NCBI GenBank assembly: GCA_003164785.1
Contig: PLUE01000049.1
Span: 1-64,000 of the forward strand
Direction: 5' to 3'
Origin: Gammaproteobacteria bacterium
GTDB taxonomy: Bacteria; Pseudomonadota; Gammaproteobacteria; Steroidobacterales; Steroidobacteraceae
Length of the DNA: 64,000 nt
Shown here piece by piece: positions 1 to 9,064 of the stretch. The notes beneath the pieces are model-generated. The model ran no database searches, was not told where the DNA came from, and saw nothing but the letters and a program-made list of their open reading frames with translations. Within the stretch, counting starts at the first letter, position 1. Each line of letters opens with the position of its first letter. A program made the translations under genes and the position numbers.

Positions 1-564
1 GACGTGTTTCCCTGAGGGCTTACGCTCAACTCGCCGAACTGCCGGATGCGGACCGCATGTCCGGTGGTGAGGCAGGGGCGGTAACCGAGCGCTGTGCATC
101 TACGTTGGTCGAACGATCCTGCGGTGCGTAGCGCGCATTCTGTTTGTTATCTTTATCGAACCCCAGTGGCATCGGAGCGGAGACAGGCCGGGGGATTGGG
201 ACGTCGCCCCGACTGTTAGCGGCGTCGGGAATCCGCGCGAATATGGCAGTCAGCAAGCGCGCTTTGCGGCGCGAGCGAATGCCGTCGCGCGCATCGACCT
301 CGTACCAGAGCCGCCGATTCCAAATGCGAAGCATTTGGAATCAAGAGGTTGTTCGCGGGGCGAGAGACACAACCTCCGTGCGAAAGCAAAGACTGTGCCA
401 GCTTTTTGGGAAAACGCGGCCATCGCCAAAAAGACGCGGATCTCAACCGCCATCATCACCCCGACGATCGTGAACAGAATGTATCGACGCGTGAAGGGTA
501 AAAATTCCATCCCGCCGCTGCACCGCGGGCTGCCCAGCGGCATGGTGCATTGTTAACCCGCCTT
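1..564. other. No recognisable gene
   Basis: Short open frames exist on both strands, but none has a recognisable domain and they overlap each other. A minus-strand frame near 250-543 encodes a short hydrophobic stretch, which is not enough to call a gene. The only clear structure is the perfect hairpin at 316-342. Confidence 0.5.
316..342. repeat. Perfect 12-bp inverted repeat with 3-nt loop
   Basis: GATTCCAAATGC at 316-327 and GCATTTGGAATC at 331-342 are exact reverse complements separated by GAA. The stem is long and the loop tight, so it would form a stable hairpin on either strand. No T-tract follows, so it is not a classical intrinsic terminator. It could be a repetitive palindromic element, a protein-binding site or a remnant of a mobile element end. 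Confidence 0.75.
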
Positions 565-1674
565 CTAACTCATAGGTTCGCCTAACCGCACGACTTCCCG
601 TTTCGCGCCTACTTTCGCGAACAGATAGAGGCCGCACAGTGCGTTATCATCGTTCCACTTATATATTTTTCTAAATCCATTCACTTCGAAAATCGAAACA
701 AAGTCTCGCTCTAGGAATTTGCGACTAATCTCGGTACGAATTCGCTCTCCTTTCTTCAATTCACAGCTAAAATGTAGTTGCTCTAGTTTCACTTGATGCG
801 GCTCAGTCGCTTCTAGATGCGATTCAATTCGATGCTCATGAACATTGTGAAATGCAATATGCCGAAATCGAAACAAATCGAAGTTGCCGTTAAAACGCCA
901 ATTAAGATGCTGTAGAACGGCGAGATTAGTCAGAATGGCCGTCTGATTGTTATATGCGGCCTCAAGTGTCGCGCTATCCTTGTCCAAGTCCGCTCCAACA
1001 AGAAAGTAATCGTCGGCATCCATTACCGAGTTCGCCCACTCTAGTAGCTCCGCGATTTCGGCGTCCTCCATATTGCCAATTGTCGAGCCCAGGAACACCA
1101 CGCACTTTGGCCCGTCGACCTTGGCCAATTGTGATAGCCCACTACGATACGTTCCCACAATCGCGTTTATGGTGACGCCGCCTAGAGCGCTTCCGATCGC
1201 TTCAATGTTCTTTACTAGGATTGACCGATTGATATCAATCGGCATATACGTCACATGCCTGTAGGCATCGATAAAGCCGGACAGAAGATGTCGAGACTTT
1301 GAGCCGTTGCCGCATCCGAGCTCGACTATCGTCGACCGTCCCACGAGTTCCGCTACATGGTGCGCATTGTCTTCAATGATTCGACTCTCGGTTCGAGTTA
1401 AATAATATGTGGGCTCGCAGGAAAGCTGTTCAAATAAAAGAGAGCCGCGATCATCGTAATAATAAATTGAGCTAATGCGCTTCGGGTCTCGGCGAAGTCC
1501 TTTGATAACATCGGCAGGGTCAAAAAGTGTGGTCTCTGGAACGTCGTCTCCGACCACATGGTACTGACTGTCACTTGGCAAAGCCTGGCTCGTGGATCTA
1601 CTTGTCATCGCATTGGCGCTCCCGGATTGGAAATATGGTAGACGGTGGCAGATGTACTGCGTGATGTCGATCAT
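565..1674 (-). CDS. EgtD-like SAM-dependent amino-acid N-alpha-methyltransferase
   Basis: The family (DUF2260/EgtD) trimethylates an alpha-amino group, classically histidine to hercynine. Visible are the N-terminal YYYDDRGSLLFEQL segment (residues 71-84), the SAM-binding ELGCGNGSKS (118-127), GSTIGN (196-201) and RTEISRKF (313-320). The E-x-S pair in the last motif corresponds, from memory of mycobacterial EgtD, to imidazole-contacting residues, so histidine is a plausible substrate. Length (369 aa) is slightly long; an alternative ATG at 1608 removes 22 residues. No egtB or other ergothioneine gene lies nearby. It is divergent from the diaminobutyrate aminotransferase, so a role in tailoring a cluster building block, possibly as a betaine, is an inference. 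Family call is firm; substrate is open. Confidence 0.85.
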   Translation of the reverse strand: MIDITQYICHRLPYFQSGSANAMTSRSTSQALPSDSQYHVVGDDVPETTLFDPADVIKGLRRDPKRISSIYYYDDRGSLLFEQLSCEPTYYLTRTESRIIEDNAHHVAELVGRSTIVELGCGNGSKSRHLLSGFIDAYRHVTYMPIDINRSILVKNIEAIGSALGGVTINAIVGTYRSGLSQLAKVDGPKCVVFLGSTIGNMEDAEIAELLEWANSVMDADDYFLVGADLDKDSATLEAAYNNQTAILTNLAVLQHLNWRFNGNFDLFRFRHIAFHNVHEHRIESHLEATEPHQVKLEQLHFSCELKKGERIRTEISRKFLERDFVSIFEVNGFRKIYKWNDDNALCGLYLFAKVGAKREVVRLGEPMS

Positions 1675-1908
1675 AGTGAAGAGAGAGCAGTATGCAACGC
1701 TGTAATGCGGTCACGAGTTAGACGCGGAACTATTTATCCAAGAGTCGTTCACCCCACGCGGCCGAACGGCTTTTACATGTGGTGCAAGAATGAGAACGTA
1801 ACGTCGCTCTCCAACACAGCGCGTACGACTTGACATCCATCGACATAGACACGACTTTAGAGAACTATTAAACGGCCTTCACCGTACAAAAGCGCCCGGA
1901 GAACCATA
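1675..1908. promoter_or_regulatory. Divergent promoter region
   Basis: A 234-bp gap separates the minus-strand methyltransferase from the plus-strand aminotransferase. It must carry outward promoters for both, but I could not pick convincing -35/-10 pairs. GGAG at about 1898-1901 sits correctly before the GTG start at 1909. Confidence 0.4.
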
Positions 1909-3243
1909 GTGTCGCTACATGAGTCAACCGCCCTATGTTGGGCACCCAGCTCGCAGGTGCCCCAAGGTTTGCAGGGGGAATCCGGGAGATGGGCCGCAAT
2001 CGAGCAATTAGAGTCTGGGGTGAGATCGTACTCGAGGATGTTTCCGGCAATTATGGCGCGCGCGAAAGGCGCCTGTATTACAACCGAAGATGGTAGGCAA
2101 CTTATAGATTTCCTTGCCGGCGCTGGGACACTCAATTATGGGCACAACCCCGATGTGATTAAGCGCGCATTGCTATCCTATCTGGAGGAAGATGGAATTG
2201 TGCATTCCCTTGACATGGCGACTCCCGCGAAAAGAGGATTTATCGAGCTGTTTGACACGCTCATACTGCGGCCGCGTAATTTAAAGTATAAATTGCAGTT
2301 TCCAGGCCCCACTGGAACGAATGCGGTGGAAGCTGCACTCAAAATCGCACGGCGAGTTACCGGACGACACAACGTAGTGGCTTTCACGAATGCGTTTCAT
2401 GGGGTTACCCTAGGTTCGGTGGCGGCCACGGGTAACCAGCATTTCAGAGCGGCAACCGGGCTTCCAAGCCTTGGCGTTACGTTTTTTCCATATGACGGGT
2501 ACTTCGGCAACGACATCGATACCGGGGATTATATCGAGCGGATGCTGAAGGATAGATCAAGTGGAGTCGACCCGCCGGCCGCGGTGATTCTCGAAACCGT
2601 ACAAGGAGAGGGCGGGATAAACGTCGCACGATCTACTTGGCTCCGTCGAATAGAGGGTCTTTGTCGGAATGTGGGCGCACTTCTCATCATCGATGATATC
2701 CAAATGGGCTGCGGCCGAACCGGTCCGTTTTTTAGTTTCGAGGAGTCTGGCATTAGTCCGGATTTGGTCTTGCTGTCGAAGTCGTTAAGTGCGTATGGTC
2801 TCCCGTTATCTTTGGTCTTAATAAAACCAGAGTTCGATATTTGGAAGCCCGGCGAACATAACGGAACATTTCGAGGCAACAATTTGGCGTTGGTGGCGGC
2901 TTCTGCGGCCCTCTCTGCCTTCTGGAGAACCGAGGCATTTCAAAGAGACATTACGAAAAAAGGTGAATACATGTACTCACGTGTTGCTGCATTGGCATCG
3001 ACGGCAGTTGCGCGCACTGCTTCCGCTCGAGGACGCGGGATGGTGGTTGGGCTAGATTGCGGAGATAGCACGAAAGCGATGGACATCTCGCGGCTAGCGT
3101 TTGGTCAAGGGTTAATAATTGAGCGTTGTGGTTCGGAAGACCAAGTCCTCAAACTAATTCCGCCGCTGACGATAAGCGAAGTGGAACTTGGTCAGGGACT
3201 GGCAATACTCGAGGCTGTTGCCTTGCCGATACTGCAAGCGTAA
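1909..3243 (+). CDS. Diaminobutyrate-2-oxoglutarate aminotransferase (EctB/Dat-type)
   Basis: A fold-type I, class III PLP aminotransferase of 444 aa. The family makes L-2,4-diaminobutyrate from aspartate 4-semialdehyde and glutamate. Signatures are PGPTGTNAVEAALKIAR (132-148), the PLP-binding acidic motif IDDIQMGCGRTG (261-272), the Schiff-base lysine in LLSKSLSAYG (Lys291) and the EctB-like TFRGNN segment. It starts at GTG with GGAG seven bases upstream. No ectA or ectC is nearby, so this is not an ectoine operon. Next to the PPTase and the lipid/NRPS genes it most likely supplies diaminobutyrate as an amine building block, as Dat enzymes do for siderophores and lipopeptides. Specificity for the 4-position rather than another omega-amino acid is inferred from similarity. 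Confidence 0.88.
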   Translation: MSLHESTALCWAPSSQVPQGLQGESGRWAAIEQLESGVRSYSRMFPAIMARAKGACITTEDGRQLIDFLAGAGTLNYGHNPDVIKRALLSYLEEDGIVHSLDMATPAKRGFIELFDTLILRPRNLKYKLQFPGPTGTNAVEAALKIARRVTGRHNVVAFTNAFHGVTLGSVAATGNQHFRAATGLPSLGVTFFPYDGYFGNDIDTGDYIERMLKDRSSGVDPPAAVILETVQGEGGINVARSTWLRRIEGLCRNVGALLIIDDIQMGCGRTGPFFSFEESGISPDLVLLSKSLSAYGLPLSLVLIKPEFDIWKPGEHNGTFRGNNLALVAASAALSAFWRTEAFQRDITKKGEYMYSRVAALASTAVARTASARGRGMVVGLDCGDSTKAMDISRLAFGQGLIIERCGSEDQVLKLIPPLTISEVELGQGLAILEAVALPILQA

Positions 3244-3531
3244 TAACGCAACGACGGCGTACGGCAATCAATACCAACGTACTCGCGTTTACCTGGGCCT
3301 CATTGCCGTGTCGCTTTTGCAACGGATGGACTGCTAGGTTGGCAGGCCGACCGCTTGGTTTTGCTGGCGGCGTCCGGGCCATGCCACACTTGAGGACTTG
3401 AGGGGTATTTGGTGCGGTAAGACAATGCTGTCGTCCACCTTCCAAGCGAACGCTAGATTGCATCCGACTGCAGGCCGTTCATCGGGAGTAATAATTCGTA
3501 CGGGATGCAATGCTGGCGTTTTGGTTCGCAC

Positions 3532-4311
3532 ATGACACTGACACTTGATTCCAAGCGAATCGATTTGTGGTGTACTTTTTTCGGCGAACTGGGTGATGAG
3601 CATTTGTTATGTCGGTATCGTGCACTGCTGAACGACTCAGAGCGACAGCAAGAGTCCCGGTTCCACTTCGCCCGAGATCGATGTTGCTACGTTGTAACGC
3701 GAGCGTTAGTCAGGACCGTGTTGTCGCGTTATGCAGACATCGCACCGGAGGACTGGTTTTTCGCGACCAGCGAGTATGGTCGACCGGAAATCGCCAATGC
3801 GGATTCCTGCGCAAGAAGAATCTCAATAAATATCACGCACACGAAAGGTCTCATCATGCTCGGTATTGCGCAGGAACATGCGCTGGGGGTGGATGCGGAA
3901 AATACGTGCGCGCGTTCGATTTCGCTGGATGTAGCCAATCGATGTTTTTCGCACGAGGAAGGCGCGGCTCTCCGAGCACTCTGCACCGATCGACAACGGA
4001 CGCGCCTCTTTGAATATTGGACATTGAAAGAGTCCTACATAAAGGCCAGGGGAATGGGGATGTCGATCCCACTCAATCAGTTCAGCTTTCGGTTCCCGCG
4101 TGAGGATCGCGTGGAGATCTCGATCGCTCCCGGACAGAATGATATGCCAACTCACTGGTGGTTCTGGCAATTCCGGCTAAGGGCGGAATATCTGGCAGCT
4201 ATCTGTGCGCAACGCGTGTGCAGCAAGTCACCTCAGTTGGTGCTAAGAGAAGTGGTTCCTCTGGTATCCGAATGTATGCTGGAACATACTCTACTTAGGA
4301 TATCGGAATAG
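3532..4311 (+). CDS. Sfp-type 4'-phosphopantetheinyl transferase
   Basis: It would transfer the phosphopantetheine arm of CoA to the serine of carrier proteins, here most likely the two ACPs of this cluster. The Sfp/AcpT magnesium-binding motif GVDAE and the downstream WTLKESYIKARG helix are clear, and the protein has the usual length (259 aa). An upstream ATG at 3505 adds nine residues without similarity, so the ATG at 3532 is preferred. The gene follows the aminotransferase after about 290 bp on the same strand. A dedicated PPTase supports the neighbouring FAAL/ACP/KS/C genes being a functional secondary-metabolite cluster. Confidence 0.92.
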   Translation: MTLTLDSKRIDLWCTFFGELGDEHLLCRYRALLNDSERQQESRFHFARDRCCYVVTRALVRTVLSRYADIAPEDWFFATSEYGRPEIANADSCARRISINITHTKGLIMLGIAQEHALGVDAENTCARSISLDVANRCFSHEEGAALRALCTDRQRTRLFEYWTLKESYIKARGMGMSIPLNQFSFRFPREDRVEISIAPGQNDMPTHWWFWQFRLRAEYLAAICAQRVCSKSPQLVLREVVPLVSECMLEHTLLRISE

Positions 4312-4545
4312 CCTCATTGGTCCGGTCAAAGCCGCGGAATGGGTTTCTCTAACGAAACCGCGCATGGGCTGGTGGCCGCCCGCAGCTATCCTTCGCGATC
4401 CATTGCTTGGGGCGGGAAGGCGGTGCGTTATGCGAGTGACTGCGCTGAATGTTGCGGGCGCGCCACTGCCCGTCGACATTCCCGCTGGCTCCGGTCAACG
4501 GTAGAACCAATTGCCTGCTGGCCCGACTTTGCTGTAAATAGGGGC

Positions 4546-5742
4546 ATGGTAAGCACTCTTGTTAATTTGTCCCGGTGTCGAATTGCTCTACTTGCTCTGG
4601 CATTTAGCGTCGACGGTTGTTCTTTGTTCCGTACCGCTCCCATTGAGTCGGCGGTTGTGGCGAAGACCGTCTCGCCGCCCCAACCAGAATTGCCCCAGCC
4701 GTCGGCCACACATCATTTTGACATCGACGCGGATACAGAGCTTGTGGGGTACGTGCAAAGGACGATCATTGGAAAGGAGGACACCCTGTCAGATATTGCG
4801 CGACGTTTCGATGTTGGCTATGAGGAAATGGTGCTCGCAAACCCCGGCGTTGATCCCTGGTTGCCGGAGGTCGGTCGCGAAATTGTGATTCCAACGCAGT
4901 TTATTTTGCCGCCCGTTCCCCACGAGGGGGTGGTTGTGAATCTCGCCGCCATGCGTATTTTCTTTTACTCTCCACACAAAAGCGGCGAGTCACCGATCGT
5001 CTATACGTACCCAATCGGAATCGGTAGGGAGGGGTGGAAAACCCACGAAGGCACTACAAAAGTCGTCGATCGCACAAAAGACCCCATTTGGATTGTCCCC
5101 GCCTCGGTGCGTGCTGAGCATGCTAAGGATGGCGATAAGCTTCCCGCACAAGTACCACCAGGACCGAACAACCCCTTAGGCCAATACAGACTTCGGTTAG
5201 GCTGGCCGACTTACCTGATCCATGGCACCAACAAGCCCTACGGTGTGGGTATGCGGGTGAGCCACGGCTGCATGCATTTGTACCCGGAGGACATCGCGGC
5301 GCTCTTCGACTTAATTCCAGTCGGCACGAAAGTCACAATCGTCAACGAACCGTATCTGTTCGGTTCGAAGGACGGGATGTTCTATATGCAGGCGTATGCT
5401 GTGATGGAAGACGATTCGCGGGATTGGACCAAAAAACGCGAGCGGTTACTCTCACGTCTACTGAGTCCTAAGATGCGCAAGGAAATCTCAGATCAGAACG
5501 AGTGGCCTCTCATCAAGGCCCTGGCTCAGGCGCCACGCGCGGTACCGGCGCCCCTTGCCGACAGCGGCAATGGAGTCGATGCCGTGATTTCCAAGGCGGT
5601 GCTTGTCAAAAATGTGCTACCGGAAGGCTCCAACTGGGAAGGCAAGTCGGAACTCATGATTGATGAAAAAACTTTCAATGATCTGATGGGCAGCCACGTG
5701 AAGGCGTCGAGGGCCATCCAACCGCAAGCATCCACGCAATAG
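4546..5742 (+). CDS. LysM-type L,D-transpeptidase (YkuD), probable lipoprotein
   Basis: A periplasmic YkuD-family enzyme, which links peptidoglycan stems through DAP-DAP bridges or attaches proteins to them. The frame is open from 4339, but the ATG at 4546 gives a signal sequence ending in a lipobox-like VDGC; Asp before Gly-Cys is atypical. A LysM-like stretch (EDTLSDIARRF) is followed by ILPPVPHEGVVVNL and the catalytic segment with HGTNKPYGVG and SHGCMHLY. The nucleophile is Cys242 counted from 4546. The residue pair after Cys is Met-His, where most family members, including the paralogue at 7964, have a hydrophobic residue then Arg. The roughly 400-aa length and C-terminal extension fit the ErfK/YbiS group. 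A role in self-protection or export of the cluster product is possible but unproven. Confidence 0.88.
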   Translation: MVSTLVNLSRCRIALLALAFSVDGCSLFRTAPIESAVVAKTVSPPQPELPQPSATHHFDIDADTELVGYVQRTIIGKEDTLSDIARRFDVGYEEMVLANPGVDPWLPEVGREIVIPTQFILPPVPHEGVVVNLAAMRIFFYSPHKSGESPIVYTYPIGIGREGWKTHEGTTKVVDRTKDPIWIVPASVRAEHAKDGDKLPAQVPPGPNNPLGQYRLRLGWPTYLIHGTNKPYGVGMRVSHGCMHLYPEDIAALFDLIPVGTKVTIVNEPYLFGSKDGMFYMQAYAVMEDDSRDWTKKRERLLSRLLSPKMRKEISDQNEWPLIKALAQAPRAVPAPLADSGNGVDAVISKAVLVKNVLPEGSNWEGKSELMIDEKTFNDLMGSHVKASRAIQPQASTQ

Positions 5743-6263
5743 CTACAACATTATGATCCTTTATTGCGTTGCGCTCCGCCACCGCTGATTTCCCGTAACC
5801 AGCGACGCGTGCAGGGCGGTGTTACGTCTGTCAGTGTCTGAGGCGTAGCCGCAGCGGCTCACCCCGCCGAGCAGGCGCAGCCGTAACACATCTTTGATCA
5901 ATCTTTGATCTTTTTACATGCAAGCCGCGATTACACCACTCCTTCGTTCCTTTCTGGTCAAAAAAGGGCGAAGGATGGCGGTAGACAAGGTCAACAAAGG
6001 CTTACGGCGATACAACCGGCTTCATGCGGGGTCGGCTCCGGATCCGGTCATGCCGGACTGCATTCAGGCTTCCGTTCAACTCCGCAAATTGTCCGGCCAG
6101 TCCGGCATCAAATAGGAATGCTGTCTGCCATCAGTCCGGTATTGTGTCCGACGTGGAGCGAATCGCGCAGAAGCGTGAAGTCGAATCGCCTGCGGCGCTG
6201 CGCTGAACTAGTCGGGCCTGTTACGCTTGGGTGTTGCTCGCCGCTAGAAACTCAAGGAAAGGG
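5743..6263. other. Intergenic stretch without a clear gene
   Basis: No frame here shows a domain. A short direct repeat (ATCTTTGATC twice, about 5890-5910) sits just before the middle. An AAGGA ribosome-binding site for the next gene lies at its end. Short frames around 5905-6267 overlap each other and look spurious. Confidence 0.4.
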
Positions 6264-7481
6264 ATGACTACGAGTAATCTTCAATCCTCATTCGAACGCG
6301 AGGAGGATCGATTCGCAGGAAGGTTCATCAGTGCCTCCGTAGGCATGACCAGTGTGACGTATGGGATCGGCCGCTATGCATTCGGGCTGTTTATTCCCGA
6401 GGTGCGTCACAATTTCGGAGCAGCCACTGCGGATCTCGGAATAATTGCTAGCTTTAGCTCCTTTGGATACTTGCTTGCATGTCTATTGTCGTCGTATCTG
6501 GCGGGACGTGCAGAGCCACGTTCCTGCGTAATTGTTGCGGGCATTGTAACGACGTTGGGTCTGGCGATCGTCGGAATTGCCGCAAACGTATTGCAGGTAG
6601 CTATCGGCGTCGTTTTGGCGGGTATTGGAGCTGGAATATATGGCCCAGCAAGCATCGAGTGTATATACGTGAGTTTGCCCTCAAGGCGTAGAATTCAGGC
6701 TTTAAGCGCAGTGAATGCTGGCGCAACGCCAGGATTAATAATTACAGGACTGATCGCATTCGCCCTTCCAAGTCAATGGCAGCTAGTATGGCTTGTCATG
6801 GCAAGCCTTGCTGCTCTAGTTACATTATGGAACAGTAAGGTAATTAAATCGCGTATTCTGGTGGAACGTACTTTGGGGCCTCGCATTGCTAGAGCAGAGC
6901 ATGCATATGGCCCAAGCACTCTCTCTCGGGTACTCAGTTTGGATTTTGCCGCGCTTTGTTCGACGATATGTGTATACGGTTTACTATACAAAGCGTACCT
7001 GACATTTGCTGTTGATCTCCTAGTATCGTTTGGCGGCTTACGTTTTCCATATGACAGGTTGTTTTGGGTTACGTTGGGGGTTGCCGGGGTACCGACGATC
7101 TTTGTTGGCCCATTGATTTCGCGTTTTGGCGTCCGCGGCATATTGACTATGACTATCCCTGTATGTGGTCTTTCTTGCGCTATGCTTGGATTGGCTCCGA
7201 ATTCCGGCCCGGTCGTTATTCTTTCGGCTGCACTATTTGGTGTGTCCTCCATAGCTCCCGGGAGTGCCCTTCTCGTGTGGTCACTTAGGATATTTTGTGA
7301 TCGGCCTGCGACCGCTTCCGGCGCTGCAATGTTTTGTTTTGCAGCCGCAATAATTGTCACCCCTTTGATTTACGCGATGCTAGTGCCATGGATGACAGCG
7401 CGAGCCTTCTTCATTGGACTTCTCGTTTTATCGCTGATAGTCGTTCCACTGTTTCCACAGAACCTATTTGATGTTCAATAA
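6264..7481 (+). CDS. MFS transporter (YbfB/YjiJ-like)
   Basis: A 12-helix-type hydrophobic protein of 405 aa, with an N-terminal YGIGRYAFGLFIPEV segment and GYLLACLLSSYLAGR typical of the YbfB/YjiJ branch of the major facilitator superfamily. The ATG at 6264 is chosen because AAGGA lies just upstream; an in-frame ATG 33 bases earlier lacks this. Codon use is more A+T-rich than in the FAAL/KS genes, hinting at separate acquisition. Its position between the precursor genes and the assembly genes suggests export of the cluster product. Substrate cannot be read from sequence. Confidence 0.85.
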   Translation: MTTSNLQSSFEREEDRFAGRFISASVGMTSVTYGIGRYAFGLFIPEVRHNFGAATADLGIIASFSSFGYLLACLLSSYLAGRAEPRSCVIVAGIVTTLGLAIVGIAANVLQVAIGVVLAGIGAGIYGPASIECIYVSLPSRRRIQALSAVNAGATPGLIITGLIAFALPSQWQLVWLVMASLAALVTLWNSKVIKSRILVERTLGPRIARAEHAYGPSTLSRVLSLDFAALCSTICVYGLLYKAYLTFAVDLLVSFGGLRFPYDRLFWVTLGVAGVPTIFVGPLISRFGVRGILTMTIPVCGLSCAMLGLAPNSGPVVILSAALFGVSSIAPGSALLVWSLRIFCDRPATASGAAMFCFAAAIIVTPLIYAMLVPWMTARAFFIGLLVLSLIVVPLFPQNLFDVQ

Positions 7482-7963
7482 AGTGTGGTGGCATAGCGAA
7501 CGCAATTAAAAGCACTATATGACCCACGTTTTGATCGAAATGACGTTGACCGGAACGCCTTGCGTCGCCAAGTGTTTCGCGCCCGCTTTAGGGCGATCGG
7601 TTGGATTCGGCTCAGTTCCGTTTTTCTGGCTGTGCGCCGCAAACTGGAACTGTCAGCAGCTAGCGCGCGTCAAATGGTTATTGTTGGCTGCGCGCAAGCG
7701 CGCCAGCAATGCCGGGTACACGCGATCCCAAACTCGGGTTGCATTCCAGCAACGCCACCAGCAACTCATGCCGGAACCGCATTCCCGTATGCCGCGGCAG
7801 CACCTGCCGGGGAATCTAAGAGGAGCGCAACATAACTTTCAGCAGCCGCGTAGCAATTTATGGTATGGTTATATGATGCCTTTTGATCAAACGTATTGCG
7901 CAGACTGCACGTTTGCTCATTGATAGCCGCCGAAGGCCAGCGGATTTGATGGAATGATACGAT
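7482..7963. other. Intergenic stretch without a clear gene
   Basis: Overlapping short frames (for example 7560-7835 and 7519-7923) have biased, low-complexity translations and no recognisable domain. It may hold the promoter of the second L,D-transpeptidase. Confidence 0.4.
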
Positions 7964-9064
7964 ATGTGGCGATCGAACTTCGCAGGGCAAGGTCAAACCT
8001 CTAGCCGCGCCCGGGGTTGGAAGTGGCGCTCCCTTTTCTCGGTACTATTAAGTCTTATTTTCGCGATGCGGATCGCACCGAGCAACGCGACTGTCTTCGA
8101 GTTGCCTAGCGACGGCTCGGCAGTCATCGGTGCTGACACATCGATCACTACCCACTACGAAGACACGCTTCTGGACATCGCCCGGCATTATAGCCTGGGT
8201 TACGACGAAATTATTCGCGCCAATCCTGGCGTCGACATGTGGTTGCCCGGCGAGGGTACGCGCATTCTATTGCCAGGACGACGCATTTTGCCGCCAGGGC
8301 CGCGCGATGGTGTGGTCGTCAGTCTCCCTGAACACCGCTTGTATTACTTCCCCGCCGCGACACAGAACGGAAAACGGGTGGTCGTCACCTACCCGGTCAG
8401 CATTGGGAAGTTGGGCCGGAACACGCCGCTGGGGCAAACCCGCGTCATCGCCAAAGTCGTACATCCTTCATGGTATCCGCCGGCGTCGATCCGGAGAGAG
8501 CACGCCGAGGCCGGTGATCCATTACCAGCTGTAGTAGGCCCTGGACCCGATAACCCATTGGGCGACTATAAGATACGGCTCGGCTTCGGCGATGGCACCT
8601 ATGAGATTCACGGAACCAATAATCCGACGGCTGTGGGGTTGGCCATCACGCATGGTTGCATTCGCATGTACCCGGAGGATGTGGCCTCGCTGTTTCCGCA
8701 GCTTCCCATAGGCACATCGGTGCGCCTAATCAACGTGCCAGTGAAAGTGGCCTGGGTCGGTGGTGAGCTATTGCTCGAAGCGCATCCGCCAGTTAACTCG
8801 CAGGGCGAGAGCTTTGAACCTGACGTCGATCACTTCTCTGACCTGCTGCGAGCCGCGGTGGGTGATATCACGATAGCAATTAACTGGGACTACGCGCGCG
8901 AAGTGTTGCAGAAGTCAGATGGGGTAATCGCCACGGTCGGTCTCGAAGCGGATGATCCGTCGGCGCCCAACTCCGATCAAGGCACCACGCGATCACCTAC
9001 CACAGCACTTCGTGTGTTTCCATCTCCGCCAGCGCTCGCTGCTCCGGTACCACGGCCGCAATGA
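7964..9064 (+). CDS. L,D-transpeptidase (YkuD) with N-terminal LysM-like region
   Basis: A 366-aa periplasmic enzyme with a basic N-terminus, a hydrophobic signal segment ending near SNAT, a LysM-like stretch (YEDTLLDIARHYSLGYDEI), then GVVVSLPEHRLYYF and the catalytic YEIHGTNNP / THGCIRMYPEDV motif. The architecture is that of ErfK/YbiS/YcfS/YnhG, which crosslink peptidoglycan or attach Lpp. It is clearly paralogous to the 4546-5742 gene: the LysM-like stretch, the ILPP linker and the catalytic block align. The active-site order His...His-Gly-Cys-Ile-Arg is canonical here, unlike in the paralogue. It lies between the exporter and the FAAL operon. Confidence 0.92.
   Translation: MWRSNFAGQGQTSSRARGWKWRSLFSVLLSLIFAMRIAPSNATVFELPSDGSAVIGADTSITTHYEDTLLDIARHYSLGYDEIIRANPGVDMWLPGEGTRILLPGRRILPPGPRDGVVVSLPEHRLYYFPAATQNGKRVVVTYPVSIGKLGRNTPLGQTRVIAKVVHPSWYPPASIRREHAEAGDPLPAVVGPGPDNPLGDYKIRLGFGDGTYEIHGTNNPTAVGLAITHGCIRMYPEDVASLFPQLPIGTSVRLINVPVKVAWVGGELLLEAHPPVNSQGESFEPDVDHFSDLLRAAVGDITIAINWDYAREVLQKSDGVIATVGLEADDPSAPNSDQGTTRSPTTALRVFPSPPALAAPVPRPQ

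Noticed and set aside
1909-3243. Ectoine biosynthesis
   Set aside because: Aminotransferase is EctB-like but no ectA or ectC lies nearby; siderophore/lipid precursor role preferred.
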